A DNA stretch of 15,624 nucleotides from DATIRA01 sp964553405 (GCA_964553405.1 CAZKLS010000063.1:1-15624), one strand, 5' to 3'; numbered from the stretch's first letter, positions 1 through 7,050 are shown. Notes: generated from the sequence alone by a model not told the origin. A program made the numbers and translations.

Positions 1-667
1 AGCGGCCGCCGGCGGCCTCGACGATCACCGCGCAGGCGGCGATGTCGAGGATGTTGACGTCGGACTCGACGACCGCGTCGATCTTGCCGGCGGCGAGCAG
101 GTGATAGTGCAGGAAATCACCGTAGCCCCTGATCCGGTTGAGCCGCGCGACGACGCGGCCCAGCGCCGGCCAGCGCGGACCCGCCGCGAGCGTCTTCAGG
201 TTGCCGGTCGACAACGCCGCCTGCTCGATCGTGTCGATGCTGCTCACGCGTATCGGCTGATCGTTCAGCCAGGCGCCGACACCGGCCTCCGCGCAGGCGA
301 GTTCGCCGTACACCGGCGCCGAGGACACGCCGACGATGAGCCGGCCGCGATGCATCAGCGCGATCTGCGTCGAGAACATCGGGTACTCGCGCACGAACGC
401 CTTGGTGCCGTCGATCGGATCGACCAGCCAGAGAAATTCCGCGTCCAGCGCACTGGAGCCGGTTTCCTCGCCGTAGAAGCCATGGTCCGGGAAGTGCCGG
501 GCCAGTACGGCCCGGATCGCCTTCTCGGCCTCGACGTCGGCCTGCGTGACCGGCGACTTGTCCGCCTTCAGCGTCACCTGGACGTTGCGCTGGTAATAGC
601 GCCGGATCAGGTCCTCGGCGGCGCGAGCCGCTTCCAGTGCGGCGGCGAGGTACGGTGAATGCGCCAT
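1..667 (-). CDS. hisN: Inositol-monophosphatase-family phosphatase, probably histidinol-phosphatase HisN-like (partial, 3' end outside window)
   Basis: Mg-dependent phosphomonoesterase fold; HisN-type members remove phosphate from histidinol phosphate in histidine synthesis, and relatives act on inositol phosphates or PAP. My translation of the minus strand gives 222 residues, running off the left edge about 40 short of the family's usual length near 260. Metal-site motifs are intact: DKSPVTQAD at 36-44, GEE at 66-68 and WLVDPIDGTKAF at 80-91 (D83, I85, D86, T88), followed by the second motif around D208 with EAAGG at 217-221. The wording of the WxxDPIDGT motif is closer to HisN than to CysQ, which usually has DPLDGT, but substrate is inferred. 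I chose the ATG at 667 because the family begins only a few residues before the first helix. An in-frame ATG at 709 would add 14 residues. Neither start has a strong Shine-Dalgarno sequence. The gene is divergent from the B12 operon and need not be related to it. Confidence 0.88.
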   Translation of the reverse strand, partial: MAHSPYLAAALEAARAAEDLIRRYYQRNVQVTLKADKSPVTQADVEAEKAIRAVLARHFPDHGFYGEETGSSALDAEFLWLVDPIDGTKAFVREYPMFSTQIALMHRGRLIVGVSSAPVYGELACAEAGVGAWLNDQPIRVSSIDTIEQAALSTGNLKTLAAGPRWPALGRVVARLNRIRGYGDFLHYHLLAAGKIDAVVESDVNILDIAACAVIVEAAGGR

Positions 668-745
668 GTCACTCGCTGGCTGGGAGCCGATGGGACCCGC
701 ATCTTCCATGATCCCGCGCCCGCATGCACGCCGCCGCGCGCCGCC

Positions 746-774
746 TTGACAGCCAGCGGCGGCTTGCCTACCGT
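746..774 (+). promoter_or_regulatory. Candidate sigma-70 promoter of the btuB operon
   Basis: A perfect TTGACA lies at 746-751. A 17-base spacer separates it from TACCGT at 769-774, which keeps only T1, A2 and T6 of the -10 consensus. Transcription would start near 781, just before the predicted 5' edge of the cobalamin riboswitch, which is where it should start. The exact -35 and the position support the call; the weak -10 limits it. Confidence 0.5.
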
Positions 775-777
775 GCG

Positions 778-985
778 GCCACCGTCAGGTGATCCCGGCC
801 CATGCCCGGGAGAACGGGAAGCCGGTCCGAAGCCGGCGCTGCCCCCGCAACGGTAGTCGAGTCGAGCTCGCATCGGCCGGAGAAGATCCGGCAGCCACTG
901 CGCACGGCGCGGGAAGGCGATGCGGGCGGGGCCCCACGGCCCGCTCGAAAGCCCGGAGACCGGCCTGTCGGATCGTTGCCGAAGC
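778..985 (+). promoter_or_regulatory. Cobalamin riboswitch (adenosylcobalamin-type aptamer)
   Basis: Several invariant blocks of the cobalamin aptamer (Rfam RF00174 family) appear in the correct order. GGGAAGCCGG with its partner CCGGC lies at 816-837, followed by the core CCCCGCAACGGTAG at 843-856. GCCACTG is at 894-900 and GGGAAGGCG at 911-919. The B12 box AAGCCCGGAGACCGGCC is at 949-965. Length and order match the class. It lies directly upstream of btuB, the classic target, so high intracellular cobalamin should lower expression of btuB and the overlapping adenosyltransferase gene. The outer stem boundaries are approximate because I did not fold the RNA by computation. Confidence 0.95.
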
Positions 986-988
986 TGC

Positions 989-1041
989 GGTGGGCAGGCG
1001 GCGGGACCCGGCGCGCTCGAGAGCCCCGTTCCGCCTGCACC
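989..1041 (+). promoter_or_regulatory. Hairpin in the riboswitch expression platform
   Basis: GCAGGCGG at 994-1001 is perfectly complementary to CCGCCTGC at 1031-1038. The stem can extend inward through CGGG 1002-1005 with CCCG 1025-1028 around a TT bulge, and outward through GGT 989-991 with ACC 1039-1041. A smaller hairpin follows (AGGTC 1046-1050 with GACCT 1057-1061). No U-run follows this stem. The inner strand CCCCG at 1024-1028 could instead pair with CGGGG at 1074-1078, the likely Shine-Dalgarno of btuB. That suggests translational control by sequestering the ribosome site rather than termination; this last step is inference. Confidence 0.5.
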
Positions 1042-1085
1042 ATTCAGGTCGGCCCAGACCTTGCGGGTGCGCACGGGGGTGTCTG

Positions 1086-3020
1086 TTGCGTAGCGTGTCG
1101 ATTTTTTCGCTGTGGCTAGCGGGGCCGTTGCTGGCGCTGGCGCAGGCTGTGGCGCATGCCGCCGGGGACGCTTCGACCGAGGAGCGTATCGTCGTCACCG
1201 CGACGCGCATTCCCGAGCCGCTCGACGAGGTGCTCGCGCCGGTCGTGCTGATCGACCGGGCGACGATCGAGCGTGCGACCTCGAACGACGTGGCCGAGCT
1301 GCTGCGCTTCCATGCCGGCATCGAACTCGGACGCAACGGCGGGCCCGGCCAGACGACTGCGGTCTTCCTGCGCGGCGCCGACAGCAATCACACGCTGGTG
1401 CTGGTCGACGGCATACGCATCAACCCGGGCACGATCGGCCTCGCAGCGCTGCAGAACATTTCTCCCGACCTGATCGAACGCATCGAGATCGTCAAGGGAC
1501 CGCGCTCGGCGCTGTATGGCAGCGACGCGATCGGCGGCGTGATCAACGTGATCACTCGCCGCGGCGCGAGGAACGGCTGGACCGCGGAGCTGGGTTACGG
1601 CGACTACGACACGCGCAAGGCCACGCTCGCCGGCGGCCTCGAGGCCGGCGCGACGGACTTCGACTTCGGGCTCTCCTGGCTCGACAGCGACGGCTTCCCG
1701 ACGCGCAGCTTCGACGACACCGAGCGCGGATTCGAAAACCTGAACGCGAGCGCCCAGCTTCGCGGCGAGATCGGCTCCGCCGGCTTCGCGCTCCGCTACT
1801 GGCGCGCCCAGGGCACGACCGAGTACTCCGACTTCTTCCTGACACCGGTCGACCAGGACTTCGAAACCTCCACCGCCGCCGCGGAGCTGCGCTGGCCTGC
1901 GGCAGGTTCGCAGGTCGCGCTGCGCTTCAGCCACATGGACGACCAGATCGAGCAGAACCAGTCGGACGATTTCCTGCGCACGCGCCGCGACAGCCTGGAC
2001 CTGCAGGTGGACGGTCCGGCCGGCGGCCGGCATGCGGTCAGCGCCGGACTGCTGCTGACCCGCGAGAACGCCGCGAGCGAGTCGCTCGGCGAGCGGCTGC
2101 GGGTCGAAACGGACACGGTCAACCTGTTCCTGCAGGACCGCATCTCGTCGGCCCGGCACCACGGCCTGCTGGCCCTCGGCTACACGGGGCACGAGACGGC
2201 CGGCAGCGCCGTCACCTGGAACCTGGAGTACGGCTATGCCTGGAGCGAACGGCTGACGCTCTACGCGCTCGCCGGCACCGGATTCCGCGCGCCGGATGCG
2301 ACCGACCGCTACGGGTACGGCGGCAACCCGGACCTCGAGCCCGAGCGCTCGCGCAGCCTGGAAGCCGGCCTGCGAGTTCGCGGCGGAGAGCGGCATGCAT
2401 TCCGGGTCGCGGCCTTCGAGAACGAAATCCGCGACCTGATCGAATTCGTCACGCTGTCCTACGACCCGTTCCTCGGCCAGAATCGCAACGTCGCCGAGGC
2501 GCGTATCCGCGGTATCGAAGCCAGCTACGAGTACCGCCAGGGCGATTGGGGGCTGGCCGTCGAGGCGGTGCTGCAGGATCCCGAGAACCTCGAGACGGGC
2601 GAGGATCTGTTCCGACGGGCACGCGAGAGCCTGACGCTGAGCGCGGTCCGAAGCTTAGGTCCCGTGGATCTCGGCCTCGACCTGCTCGCGACGGGCAGCC
2701 GCAAGGACTTCGGGTTTCCGCAGGCCGTCACGCTCGACGGCTACGTGCTCGCCAACCTGAACGCGACCTGGCGCATCGGCCCGCGGCTCGAGCTTTCAGG
2801 GCGCATCGAGAACCTGCTGGACGAGGACTACGAGCTGGCCCACACCTACAATACGCCGGGTCGCGGCCTGTATCTGTCGTTCCGGTACACGCCGGTCGGC
2901 GGCGCGCGTCCCGCCGGCCTCGCCGGGCGAAGCGATTCGCTGCAGCCTGCGCGGCAACCACATTCGCTGGAGATGCGCGGGCAGCCCGCGGCAGGGGAAC
3001 TGGCATGGGTCACCGACTGA
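1086..3020 (+). CDS. btuB: TonB-dependent vitamin B12 receptor BtuB
   Basis: Outer-membrane gated beta-barrel that imports cobalamins using TonB/ExbBD energy. The start used is TTG at 1086, seven bases after a GGGGG stretch; GTG at 1095 is the alternative. The longer open frame back to 789 runs through the riboswitch and is not credible. It gives 644 residues, against 614 in E. coli. A signal peptide covers about residues 1-23 (hydrophobic core, AHA cleavage region), followed by the TonB box RIVVTATR at 34-41. The plug carries LVDGIRI, ERIEIVKGPRSALYG and the IGGVINVITR motif typical of TonB receptors. The barrel has an FRAPDATDRYGYGGNPDLEPE signature and a late IENLLDEDYELAHTYNTPGR motif, as BtuB does. 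Odd: after the expected last strand (GLYLSFRYTP, ending at 603) a 41-residue polar tail continues and overlaps the next gene by 16 bases. Riboswitch placement supports the B12 specificity. Confidence 0.94.
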   Translation: MRSVSIFSLWLAGPLLALAQAVAHAAGDASTEERIVVTATRIPEPLDEVLAPVVLIDRATIERATSNDVAELLRFHAGIELGRNGGPGQTTAVFLRGADSNHTLVLVDGIRINPGTIGLAALQNISPDLIERIEIVKGPRSALYGSDAIGGVINVITRRGARNGWTAELGYGDYDTRKATLAGGLEAGATDFDFGLSWLDSDGFPTRSFDDTERGFENLNASAQLRGEIGSAGFALRYWRAQGTTEYSDFFLTPVDQDFETSTAAAELRWPAAGSQVALRFSHMDDQIEQNQSDDFLRTRRDSLDLQVDGPAGGRHAVSAGLLLTRENAASESLGERLRVETDTVNLFLQDRISSARHHGLLALGYTGHETAGSAVTWNLEYGYAWSERLTLYALAGTGFRAPDATDRYGYGGNPDLEPERSRSLEAGLRVRGGERHAFRVAAFENEIRDLIEFVTLSYDPFLGQNRNVAEARIRGIEASYEYRQGDWGLAVEAVLQDPENLETGEDLFRRARESLTLSAVRSLGPVDLGLDLLATGSRKDFGFPQAVTLDGYVLANLNATWRIGPRLELSGRIENLLDEDYELAHTYNTPGRGLYLSFRYTPVGGARPAGLAGRSDSLQPARQPHSLEMRGQPAAGELAWVTD

Positions 3021-3559
3021 CGAAGATCTACACGCGGACCGGTGACGACGGCAGCACCGGGCTCGGAGACGGCACGCGGGTGCAGAAGGAGCACCTGCGC
3101 GTGGAGGCCTACGGGACCGTGGACGAAGCGAACAGCGCGATCGGCGTGCTGCTGGCCATTCCCGGCTTGCCCGAGGCCGTCGCCGAGTGCCTGACCAACG
3201 TGCAGCACGAGCTGTTCGATCTCGGCGGGGAACTGAGCGTCCCGGGGCACCGCGCGATCACCGAGCGCGACGTGGAGCGCCTGGAGCAGACGCTCGATCA
3301 GTTCAACGAGCACCTGCCGCCGCTGAAGGACTTCATCCTGCCCGGCGGCGGCCCCGCAGCGGCCGCCTGCCACGTCGCACGCACCATCACGCGGCGGGCC
3401 GAGCGGCGCGTCTGGTCGCTGGCACGGTCCGAGAACGTCGCTGCCGAAGTTCCGAAGTACCTGAACCGGCTGTCGGACCTGCTGTTCGTGCTGGCGCGGG
3501 TCCTGGCACGGCACGAGCACGGCTCGGAAGTGCTCTGGCGCCACGACCGGAGGAAGTGA
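3005..3559 (+). CDS. pduO: PduO/MMAB-type cob(I)alamin adenosyltransferase
   Basis: Cytosolic enzyme that transfers the adenosyl group of ATP to cob(I)alamin, making coenzyme B12; this is also the step that would feed the ligand of the upstream riboswitch. It is 184 residues, full length for the family. The N-terminal ATP-binding segment YTRTGDDGSTGLGDG lies at 9-23 and TVDEANSAIG at 38-47. FILPGGGPAAAACHVART at 110-126 is followed by RRAERR at 130-135, and the C-terminal helix has YLNRLSDLLFVLAR at 152-165. The ATG at 3005 is preceded by AGGGGA at 2993-2998 (six-base gap). It overlaps the 3' end of btuB by 16 bases in another frame, so the two are co-transcribed and probably coupled. The product is often annotated cobO, but it belongs to the PduO type, not the CobA/BtuR type. 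Confidence 0.95.
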   Translation: MGHRLTKIYTRTGDDGSTGLGDGTRVQKEHLRVEAYGTVDEANSAIGVLLAIPGLPEAVAECLTNVQHELFDLGGELSVPGHRAITERDVERLEQTLDQFNEHLPPLKDFILPGGGPAAAACHVARTITRRAERRVWSLARSENVAAEVPKYLNRLSDLLFVLARVLARHEHGSEVLWRHDRRK

Positions 3560-3580
3560 GCCGGCGAGGCCCGCGGGCGC

Positions 3581-4408
3581 TCAGCGATAGGCGACCCGGG
3601 CCGCAGCGAGCGCCTCGCACACCGCGGCGATCCCCTCGATCAGCCTCGGAGTCGCGCGCGAGACCGTGTCGGCGGGCACCGCGTAAATCGTCCCGGCCCT
3701 GACCGCCCGCATGCCCTGCCATCTGGACCACGCCCGGCGCGGGTCCGCGATCGTGTCGTCGGTCGTCAGGATGACCTGCGGGTCGCGCGCCAGCACGGAC
3801 TCCAGCGACACGGCGGGCGCCAGCTGCGGCAGCTCGCCGAACACATTGCGCCCGCCGCAGAGCTCCACGACCTCGCTGATCAGGTGGCGCCCGTTGATCG
3901 TGTAGAGGGGCTGGTCGTCGAGCTGCACGAACACGCTGACGACAGGATCGGCCGCATGCCGCTCGCGCAGCGCGTCCACCCCGGCCTCGAAACGGCTCGC
4001 GGCCGCACCGGCCTCGGCAGCTCGCCCGGTCAGCTCGCCGATCCGGCGCAGCGCCGCAGCCACGTCCGCCAGCCTGTCGGTCGGCAGCAGCACGACCTCG
4101 AGCCCGCTCGCGTCCAGGCGCTGCAGCGTCTGCTCGGGAGTTCCCGACGGCCAGGCGAGCACCAGGTCCGGCTGCAGCGCGACCAGGCGCTCCAGGTCCA
4201 CGCGCCAGGCGTCGCCGATCCGCTCGATGTCGAGCGCCTGCGCCGGGTAGTCGCTGTAGGCCACCGTCCCGACCAGCGTCTCGCCAGCCCCTGCGGCGAA
4301 CACGAGCTCGGTGAGATGTGGCGCGAGGCTCACGATGCGCAGCGGCCGCTCCTGAGCGGGCGCAGCCGCGCCCAGCAGCGCGAGCAGCAGCAACAGCCAG
4401 CGGCTCAC
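3581..4408 (-). CDS. btuF: Cobalamin-binding periplasmic protein BtuF-like
   Basis: Substrate-binding protein of the vitamin B12 ABC importer, expected in the periplasm. It is 275 residues long, close to E. coli BtuF. An N-terminal signal peptide has a poly-Leu core at 5-12 and an AAAPAQ cleavage region at 14-19. The binding-protein body starts RIVSLAPHLTEL (24-35). YSDYPAQA at 51-58, LERLVALQPDLVLAW at 72-86 and EVVELCGGRNVFGE in the second lobe match the E. coli protein closely; Y51 and W86 fall at positions of aromatic residues that contact the corrin in that family. The start is GTG at 4408, which overlaps the ampE stop as GTGA; there is no convincing independent ribosome site, so it is likely coupled to ampE. 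It is convergent with the pduO gene, 21 bases away. No btuC or btuD permease or ATPase gene is in the window. A related siderophore- or haem-binding protein is possible but less likely given the neighbours. Confidence 0.9.
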   Translation of the reverse strand: MSRWLLLLLALLGAAAPAQERPLRIVSLAPHLTELVFAAGAGETLVGTVAYSDYPAQALDIERIGDAWRVDLERLVALQPDLVLAWPSGTPEQTLQRLDASGLEVVLLPTDRLADVAAALRRIGELTGRAAEAGAAASRFEAGVDALRERHAADPVVSVFVQLDDQPLYTINGRHLISEVVELCGGRNVFGELPQLAPAVSLESVLARDPQVILTTDDTIADPRRAWSRWQGMRAVRAGTIYAVPADTVSRATPRLIEGIAAVCEALAAARVAYR

Positions 4409-5310
4409 GCCGCGTTGCCGGCCAGCACCAGCAGCGCGATGACCGCCAGCCAGATCCACAGTGCCCGCTGCACGATGCGCCACGCGCCGCGCGCCGTCGC
4501 CAGGTCCAGGTCGCCTGCTGCGACGCCCTCCAGGCTCGGCGCCAGCGAGCCGCGCCCGACGCGGGCGAGCAGGTCCTCGCTGCGCTCGAGCACCGTGGCG
4601 CTCGCCTGGTCCACGGCCCCCTTCCAGTTGCCGAAAGCGTCCTCGAAGCTGCCGGCCACGGCGTATGAAAGCGCGGTGAACCGGGCGGGCAACCAGGCGA
4701 GCACGCCGTGCAGTCCGCGCAACGCGGCCTCGAACGAGCCCTCCGGGATCGTCCCGCCATGCCTGGACGCCTCGAATGCTCCGCGGCGGCGCATCAGGTC
4801 GCTGACGCGGAACAGCCACGCGCCGGCCGGGCCGAGCAGCATGAACCAGAAGATCACCCCGAAGATCCGGTTGTTCGCCTGGACGAAGATCGCGTCCTCG
4901 AGCGCATCGCGCAGCCCGGCGCCGCGCCCGCTCGCGTCGTGCTCGAGCAACTCGGTCGCGCGGCGTGCCGACTCGCCCGGATCTCCGCTTGCAAGCGCCG
5001 CGACGTAGTCGTCCACCTCCTCCTTCAGGTCGCGGGGGCCGAAGGAGATCAACAGGACAGCCACTGCGAACAGCAGCTGCGGCAGGCCGAGCAGATGCGA
5101 ACCGAGCAGCAGCGAGACGACGCCGACCGGGAGCACGGGCAGCACGACTACTGACAGCGCTGCGAGTTGCCGCCAGTGCCCGGGCCAGCGGCCGAATACC
5201 CGGGCAGCCCAGTCGAAATAGCCGTCCAGCCAGCGCGCATCGCGCAGGTGCAGCAGGCCGGTCAGCAAGCGCTCCAGCACCAGGGCCAGCACGAGAGCCA
5301 GCACGCTCAC
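4405..5310 (-). CDS. ampE: AmpE family inner-membrane protein (CbiB/CobD-related)
   Basis: Integral membrane protein of 301 residues (E. coli AmpE has 284). Hydrophobic segments lie at about 2-19, 49-70, 76-90, 147-168 and 284-299, with a soluble region in the middle. Family marks are ISFGPRDLKEEVDDYVAAL at 88-106, IFWFMLLGPAGAWLFRVSDL at 153-172 and LAWLPARFTALSYAVAGSF at 204-222, followed by a DAFGNW stretch. AmpE is known as the partner gene of ampD and as a regulatory modulator of beta-lactamase induction; its biochemistry is poorly defined. The family resembles the cobinamide-forming protein CbiB/CobD, but the typical CbiB N-terminal DPEW-type motif is absent. The start is GTG at 5310, overlapping the ampD stop as GTGA; its own stop overlaps the btuF start the same way. 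Next to ampD the name is safe; the link to B12 through btuF is a contextual question. Confidence 0.85.
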   Translation of the reverse strand: MSVLALVLALVLERLLTGLLHLRDARWLDGYFDWAARVFGRWPGHWRQLAALSVVVLPVLPVGVVSLLLGSHLLGLPQLLFAVAVLLISFGPRDLKEEVDDYVAALASGDPGESARRATELLEHDASGRGAGLRDALEDAIFVQANNRIFGVIFWFMLLGPAGAWLFRVSDLMRRRGAFEASRHGGTIPEGSFEAALRGLHGVLAWLPARFTALSYAVAGSFEDAFGNWKGAVDQASATVLERSEDLLARVGRGSLAPSLEGVAAGDLDLATARGAWRIVQRALWIWLAVIALLVLAGNAA

Positions 5311-5912
5311 CGCGTCGCCACCTCGAGTTCGTAGCGGACCCGCGACCGCAGCAGCGGCCAGTCGAAGGCGATCCCGGGGTCACTCTTGCGGCCCGGCGCG
5401 ATGTCGCTGTGCCCGACCACTCGCTCCTCGGACAGCAGCGGGTACCTGCGGCAGAGATCCGCGATCAGCCGGGCCAGCACCCGGTACTGCACCGGCTCGT
5501 AAGGCTGCGCATCCGTTCCCTCGAGCTCGATGCCGATCGAGAAATCGTTGCATTGCGGCCGGCCTCGCCATTCGGAGCGGCCCGCATGCCAGGCGCGCCG
5601 GTCGAATGGCACGTACTGCACGAGCTCGCCGTCGCGTCGCACCAGCAGGTGCGACGACACCCGCAGCCCGGCCAGCTCCTCGAAGAACGGATGGGCCTGC
5701 GGCGGCAGGCGGTTGGTGAACAGCGCGTCGATCCAGGGCCCGCCGAACTCCCCGGGCGGAAGGCTGATGCCGTGCACGACCAGCAACTCGACGCCGGCGC
5801 CGGCGGGTCGCGCATCGCAGTTCGGCGACGGCAGCTGCCTCGCGCCGCGGACGAGGCCATGATCGACCTCGAGCGAGCGGCCGGCGGCGGCAGGGTCCAT
5901 TCGCTGGAACAT
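5307..5912 (-). CDS. ampD: 1,6-anhydro-N-acetylmuramyl-L-alanine amidase AmpD
   Basis: Cytosolic zinc amidase that cuts the stem peptide from anhydro-muropeptides during cell-wall recycling, which keeps the AmpR inducer level low. From the ATG at 5912 it has 201 residues; an in-frame ATG at 5900 would give 197 and is equally compatible with the E. coli length. The fold is well conserved: LLVVHGISLPPGEFGGPW at 43-60, QAHPFF at 72-77, VQYVPFDRRAWHAG at 98-111, CNDFSIGIELEGTD at 121-134 and GHSDIAPGRKSDPG at 167-180. The zinc ligands would be H47, H168 and D178, with E129 and K176 in the catalytic roles known for Citrobacter AmpD. All are present, so the enzyme should be active. It is the first gene of the ampD-ampE-btuF unit. 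Neither start has a good Shine-Dalgarno; a G-rich stretch lies 10-20 bases upstream of 5912. Confidence 0.95.
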   Translation of the reverse strand: MFQRMDPAAAGRSLEVDHGLVRGARQLPSPNCDARPAGAGVELLVVHGISLPPGEFGGPWIDALFTNRLPPQAHPFFEELAGLRVSSHLLVRRDGELVQYVPFDRRAWHAGRSEWRGRPQCNDFSIGIELEGTDAQPYEPVQYRVLARLIADLCRRYPLLSEERVVGHSDIAPGRKSDPGIAFDWPLLRSRVRYELEVATR

Positions 5913-5970
5913 CAGCCCATCATGCCCGCCGCCCGCGGGGCACGCCACACCCGCCCTGGACGCAATCGCG

Positions 5971-5994
5971 AAACCTGGCCCGGCCCGGGTCAGG
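5971..5994 (-). terminator. Possible intrinsic terminator overlapping the uspE stop codon
   Basis: On the minus strand a GC-rich inverted repeat of 21 bases (5994 down to 5974) pairs CCTG with CAGG and CCC with GGG around a short loop, with one A-C mismatch. It is followed by only three T. The stop codon of the stress-protein gene lies inside the 5' arm. The stem is strong but the T-run is short, so it may only cause pausing. If active it would separate uspE from ampD downstream. Confidence 0.35.
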
Positions 5995-6943
5995 ATTTGT
6001 CTCTCGAGCGACGCGTCGGCGGCGGCACCGGGGACTTGAAGCCGTCGGGCTTCAGGATCAGCACGTCGCAGGGGACCACGTTGACCAGCCGCTCGGCGGT
6101 GCTGCCGAACAAGGCCCGCTGCAGCGGCCCACGCACGAACGTGCCCATCACGAGCAGGTCGATGCCGTCGGCGGTCGCCGCTTCGAGCAGGGCGTCCGCG
6201 GGGTCGCCCTCCACCACGCGCACTGAGCTCGCGCGCAGCCCGGCACCGGCTGCGAGGTGCTTGAGCAGTGCGCGGGCGCGCTCGCGCTCGGCACGCAACG
6301 CCCGGGGCGGAACGCCGAGCGCCCGGAAAGCGGGGTGCAGCGCGTGCACGACCTGCACCGACCCAGAGGCGGCCTCCGCGAGCCGGCCCGCGACTTCGAC
6401 GATCTTGACGTCGAGCTGCGATTCCCGCTCGCCATGTCCGCCGGGGTCCACCGCCGCGAGCAGGCGCGGCCTGGCGTAGGGAGCGCGCGTGCGCGCGAGC
6501 AGCAGCGGCATCGGGCACAGCCGCGCGAGTTCCCAGTCCGTGTGCGAAAGCCCGAGGCGGGAGCGACGCGTGCCGCGATAACGCGGCTCGGCGACCACGA
6601 GATCCGCGTGCAGGCCAAGCGCCGCACGAACCACCGCCTCCGGGATGTGCTTCTGCCACTCGACGATGGCGCTCACCGCCACGGTCTCGGTGGACAGCCG
6701 GCTGGCGAGCTCGTCCAGGTCGGCCTTGCGCTCGGCGACCAGGCCGTGCCGCGCGCGCATCAGGCCCTTGCTGTCGAGGATCCGCCCGCCGGCCAGCGAA
6801 GCCTCGTAGCAGGCGTGATACAGGACGACCTCGGCGCCCAGCAGGTGGGCGAGCTCGACGGCCTTCGGCGCCGCGACCTGCCCCTTGCCCTGCGGGTCGG
6901 CAACGGCTGCGAGGATCATGCTGATGTCTGTGTTGCGCCTCAT
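5990..6943 (-). CDS. uspE: UspE-type universal stress protein with two Usp domains
   Basis: Cytosolic stress protein of 317 residues made of two Usp (PF00582-type) domains in tandem, the arrangement of UspE. The first runs from about 8 to 150 (MILAAVADPQGKG start, LHADLVVAEP near the end) and the second from about 158 to 298. The second ends with the nucleotide-site-like segment DLLVMGTFVRGPLQRALFGS at 262-281, then CDVLILKPDGF at 292-302; the closing LKPDGF phrase is typical of UspE. The first domain lacks a matching glycine-rich loop, so probably only the second could bind nucleotide. The start is ATG at 6943, fixed by GGAGGT at 6949-6954 with a five-base spacer, the best ribosome site in the window; upstream in-frame starts lack this. 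UspE-like proteins respond to growth arrest and stress and affect motility and adhesion in E. coli. It is divergent from bioA and ends 77 bases before ampD. Confidence 0.9.
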   Translation of the reverse strand: MRRNTDISMILAAVADPQGKGQVAAPKAVELAHLLGAEVVLYHACYEASLAGGRILDSKGLMRARHGLVAERKADLDELASRLSTETVAVSAIVEWQKHIPEAVVRAALGLHADLVVAEPRYRGTRRSRLGLSHTDWELARLCPMPLLLARTRAPYARPRLLAAVDPGGHGERESQLDVKIVEVAGRLAEAASGSVQVVHALHPAFRALGVPPRALRAERERARALLKHLAAGAGLRASSVRVVEGDPADALLEAATADGIDLLVMGTFVRGPLQRALFGSTAERLVNVVPCDVLILKPDGFKSPVPPPTRRSRDKS

Positions 6944-7037
6944 CGGACACCTCCCGAAGTCCCCGGCACTTCCATGTTTCCACCCCGCCGGCGCCCGGTG
7001 GAGTCGCACAACTACCTAAGCGGGGTCGCCGGTGCAC

Positions 7038-7043
7038 TAGAAT
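7038..7043 (+). promoter_or_regulatory. Candidate -10 element for bioA placing transcription start at the start codon
   Basis: TAGAAT at 7038-7043 matches five of six bases of the -10 consensus in an otherwise GC-rich sequence. Its end is seven bases before the GTG start of bioA, so transcription would begin at or next to that G. I see no good -35 about 17 bases upstream. No Shine-Dalgarno sequence lies before the GTG, which is consistent with a leaderless message. Confidence 0.4.
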
Positions 7044-7050
7044 CAGCCGC

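Noticed and set aside
101..658. 185-residue plus-strand frame near the left edge
   Set aside because: It is the antisense of the phosphatase gene, whose metal-binding motifs are intact on the minus strand.
789..1085. N-terminal extension of btuB starting at ATG 789
   Set aside because: It would translate the riboswitch aptamer and put about 99 Arg-rich residues in front of a clean signal peptide.
1101..1107. ATTTTTT run as the riboswitch terminator tail
   Set aside because: It lies after the likely start codon and encodes Ile-Phe of the signal peptide; the only upstream pairing I found (GCACG with CGTGT) is too weak.
1112..3559. 815-residue frame running through btuB in another frame and into pduO
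   Set aside because: Only its last 184 residues (from the ATG at 3005) look like a protein family. The part across btuB is Arg-rich shadow sequence, so this is not a fusion protein.
3569..3578. GCCCGCGGGC palindrome between pduO and btuF as a bidirectional terminator
   Set aside because: A perfect 10-base palindrome leaves no proper loop, and there is no T-run on either side.
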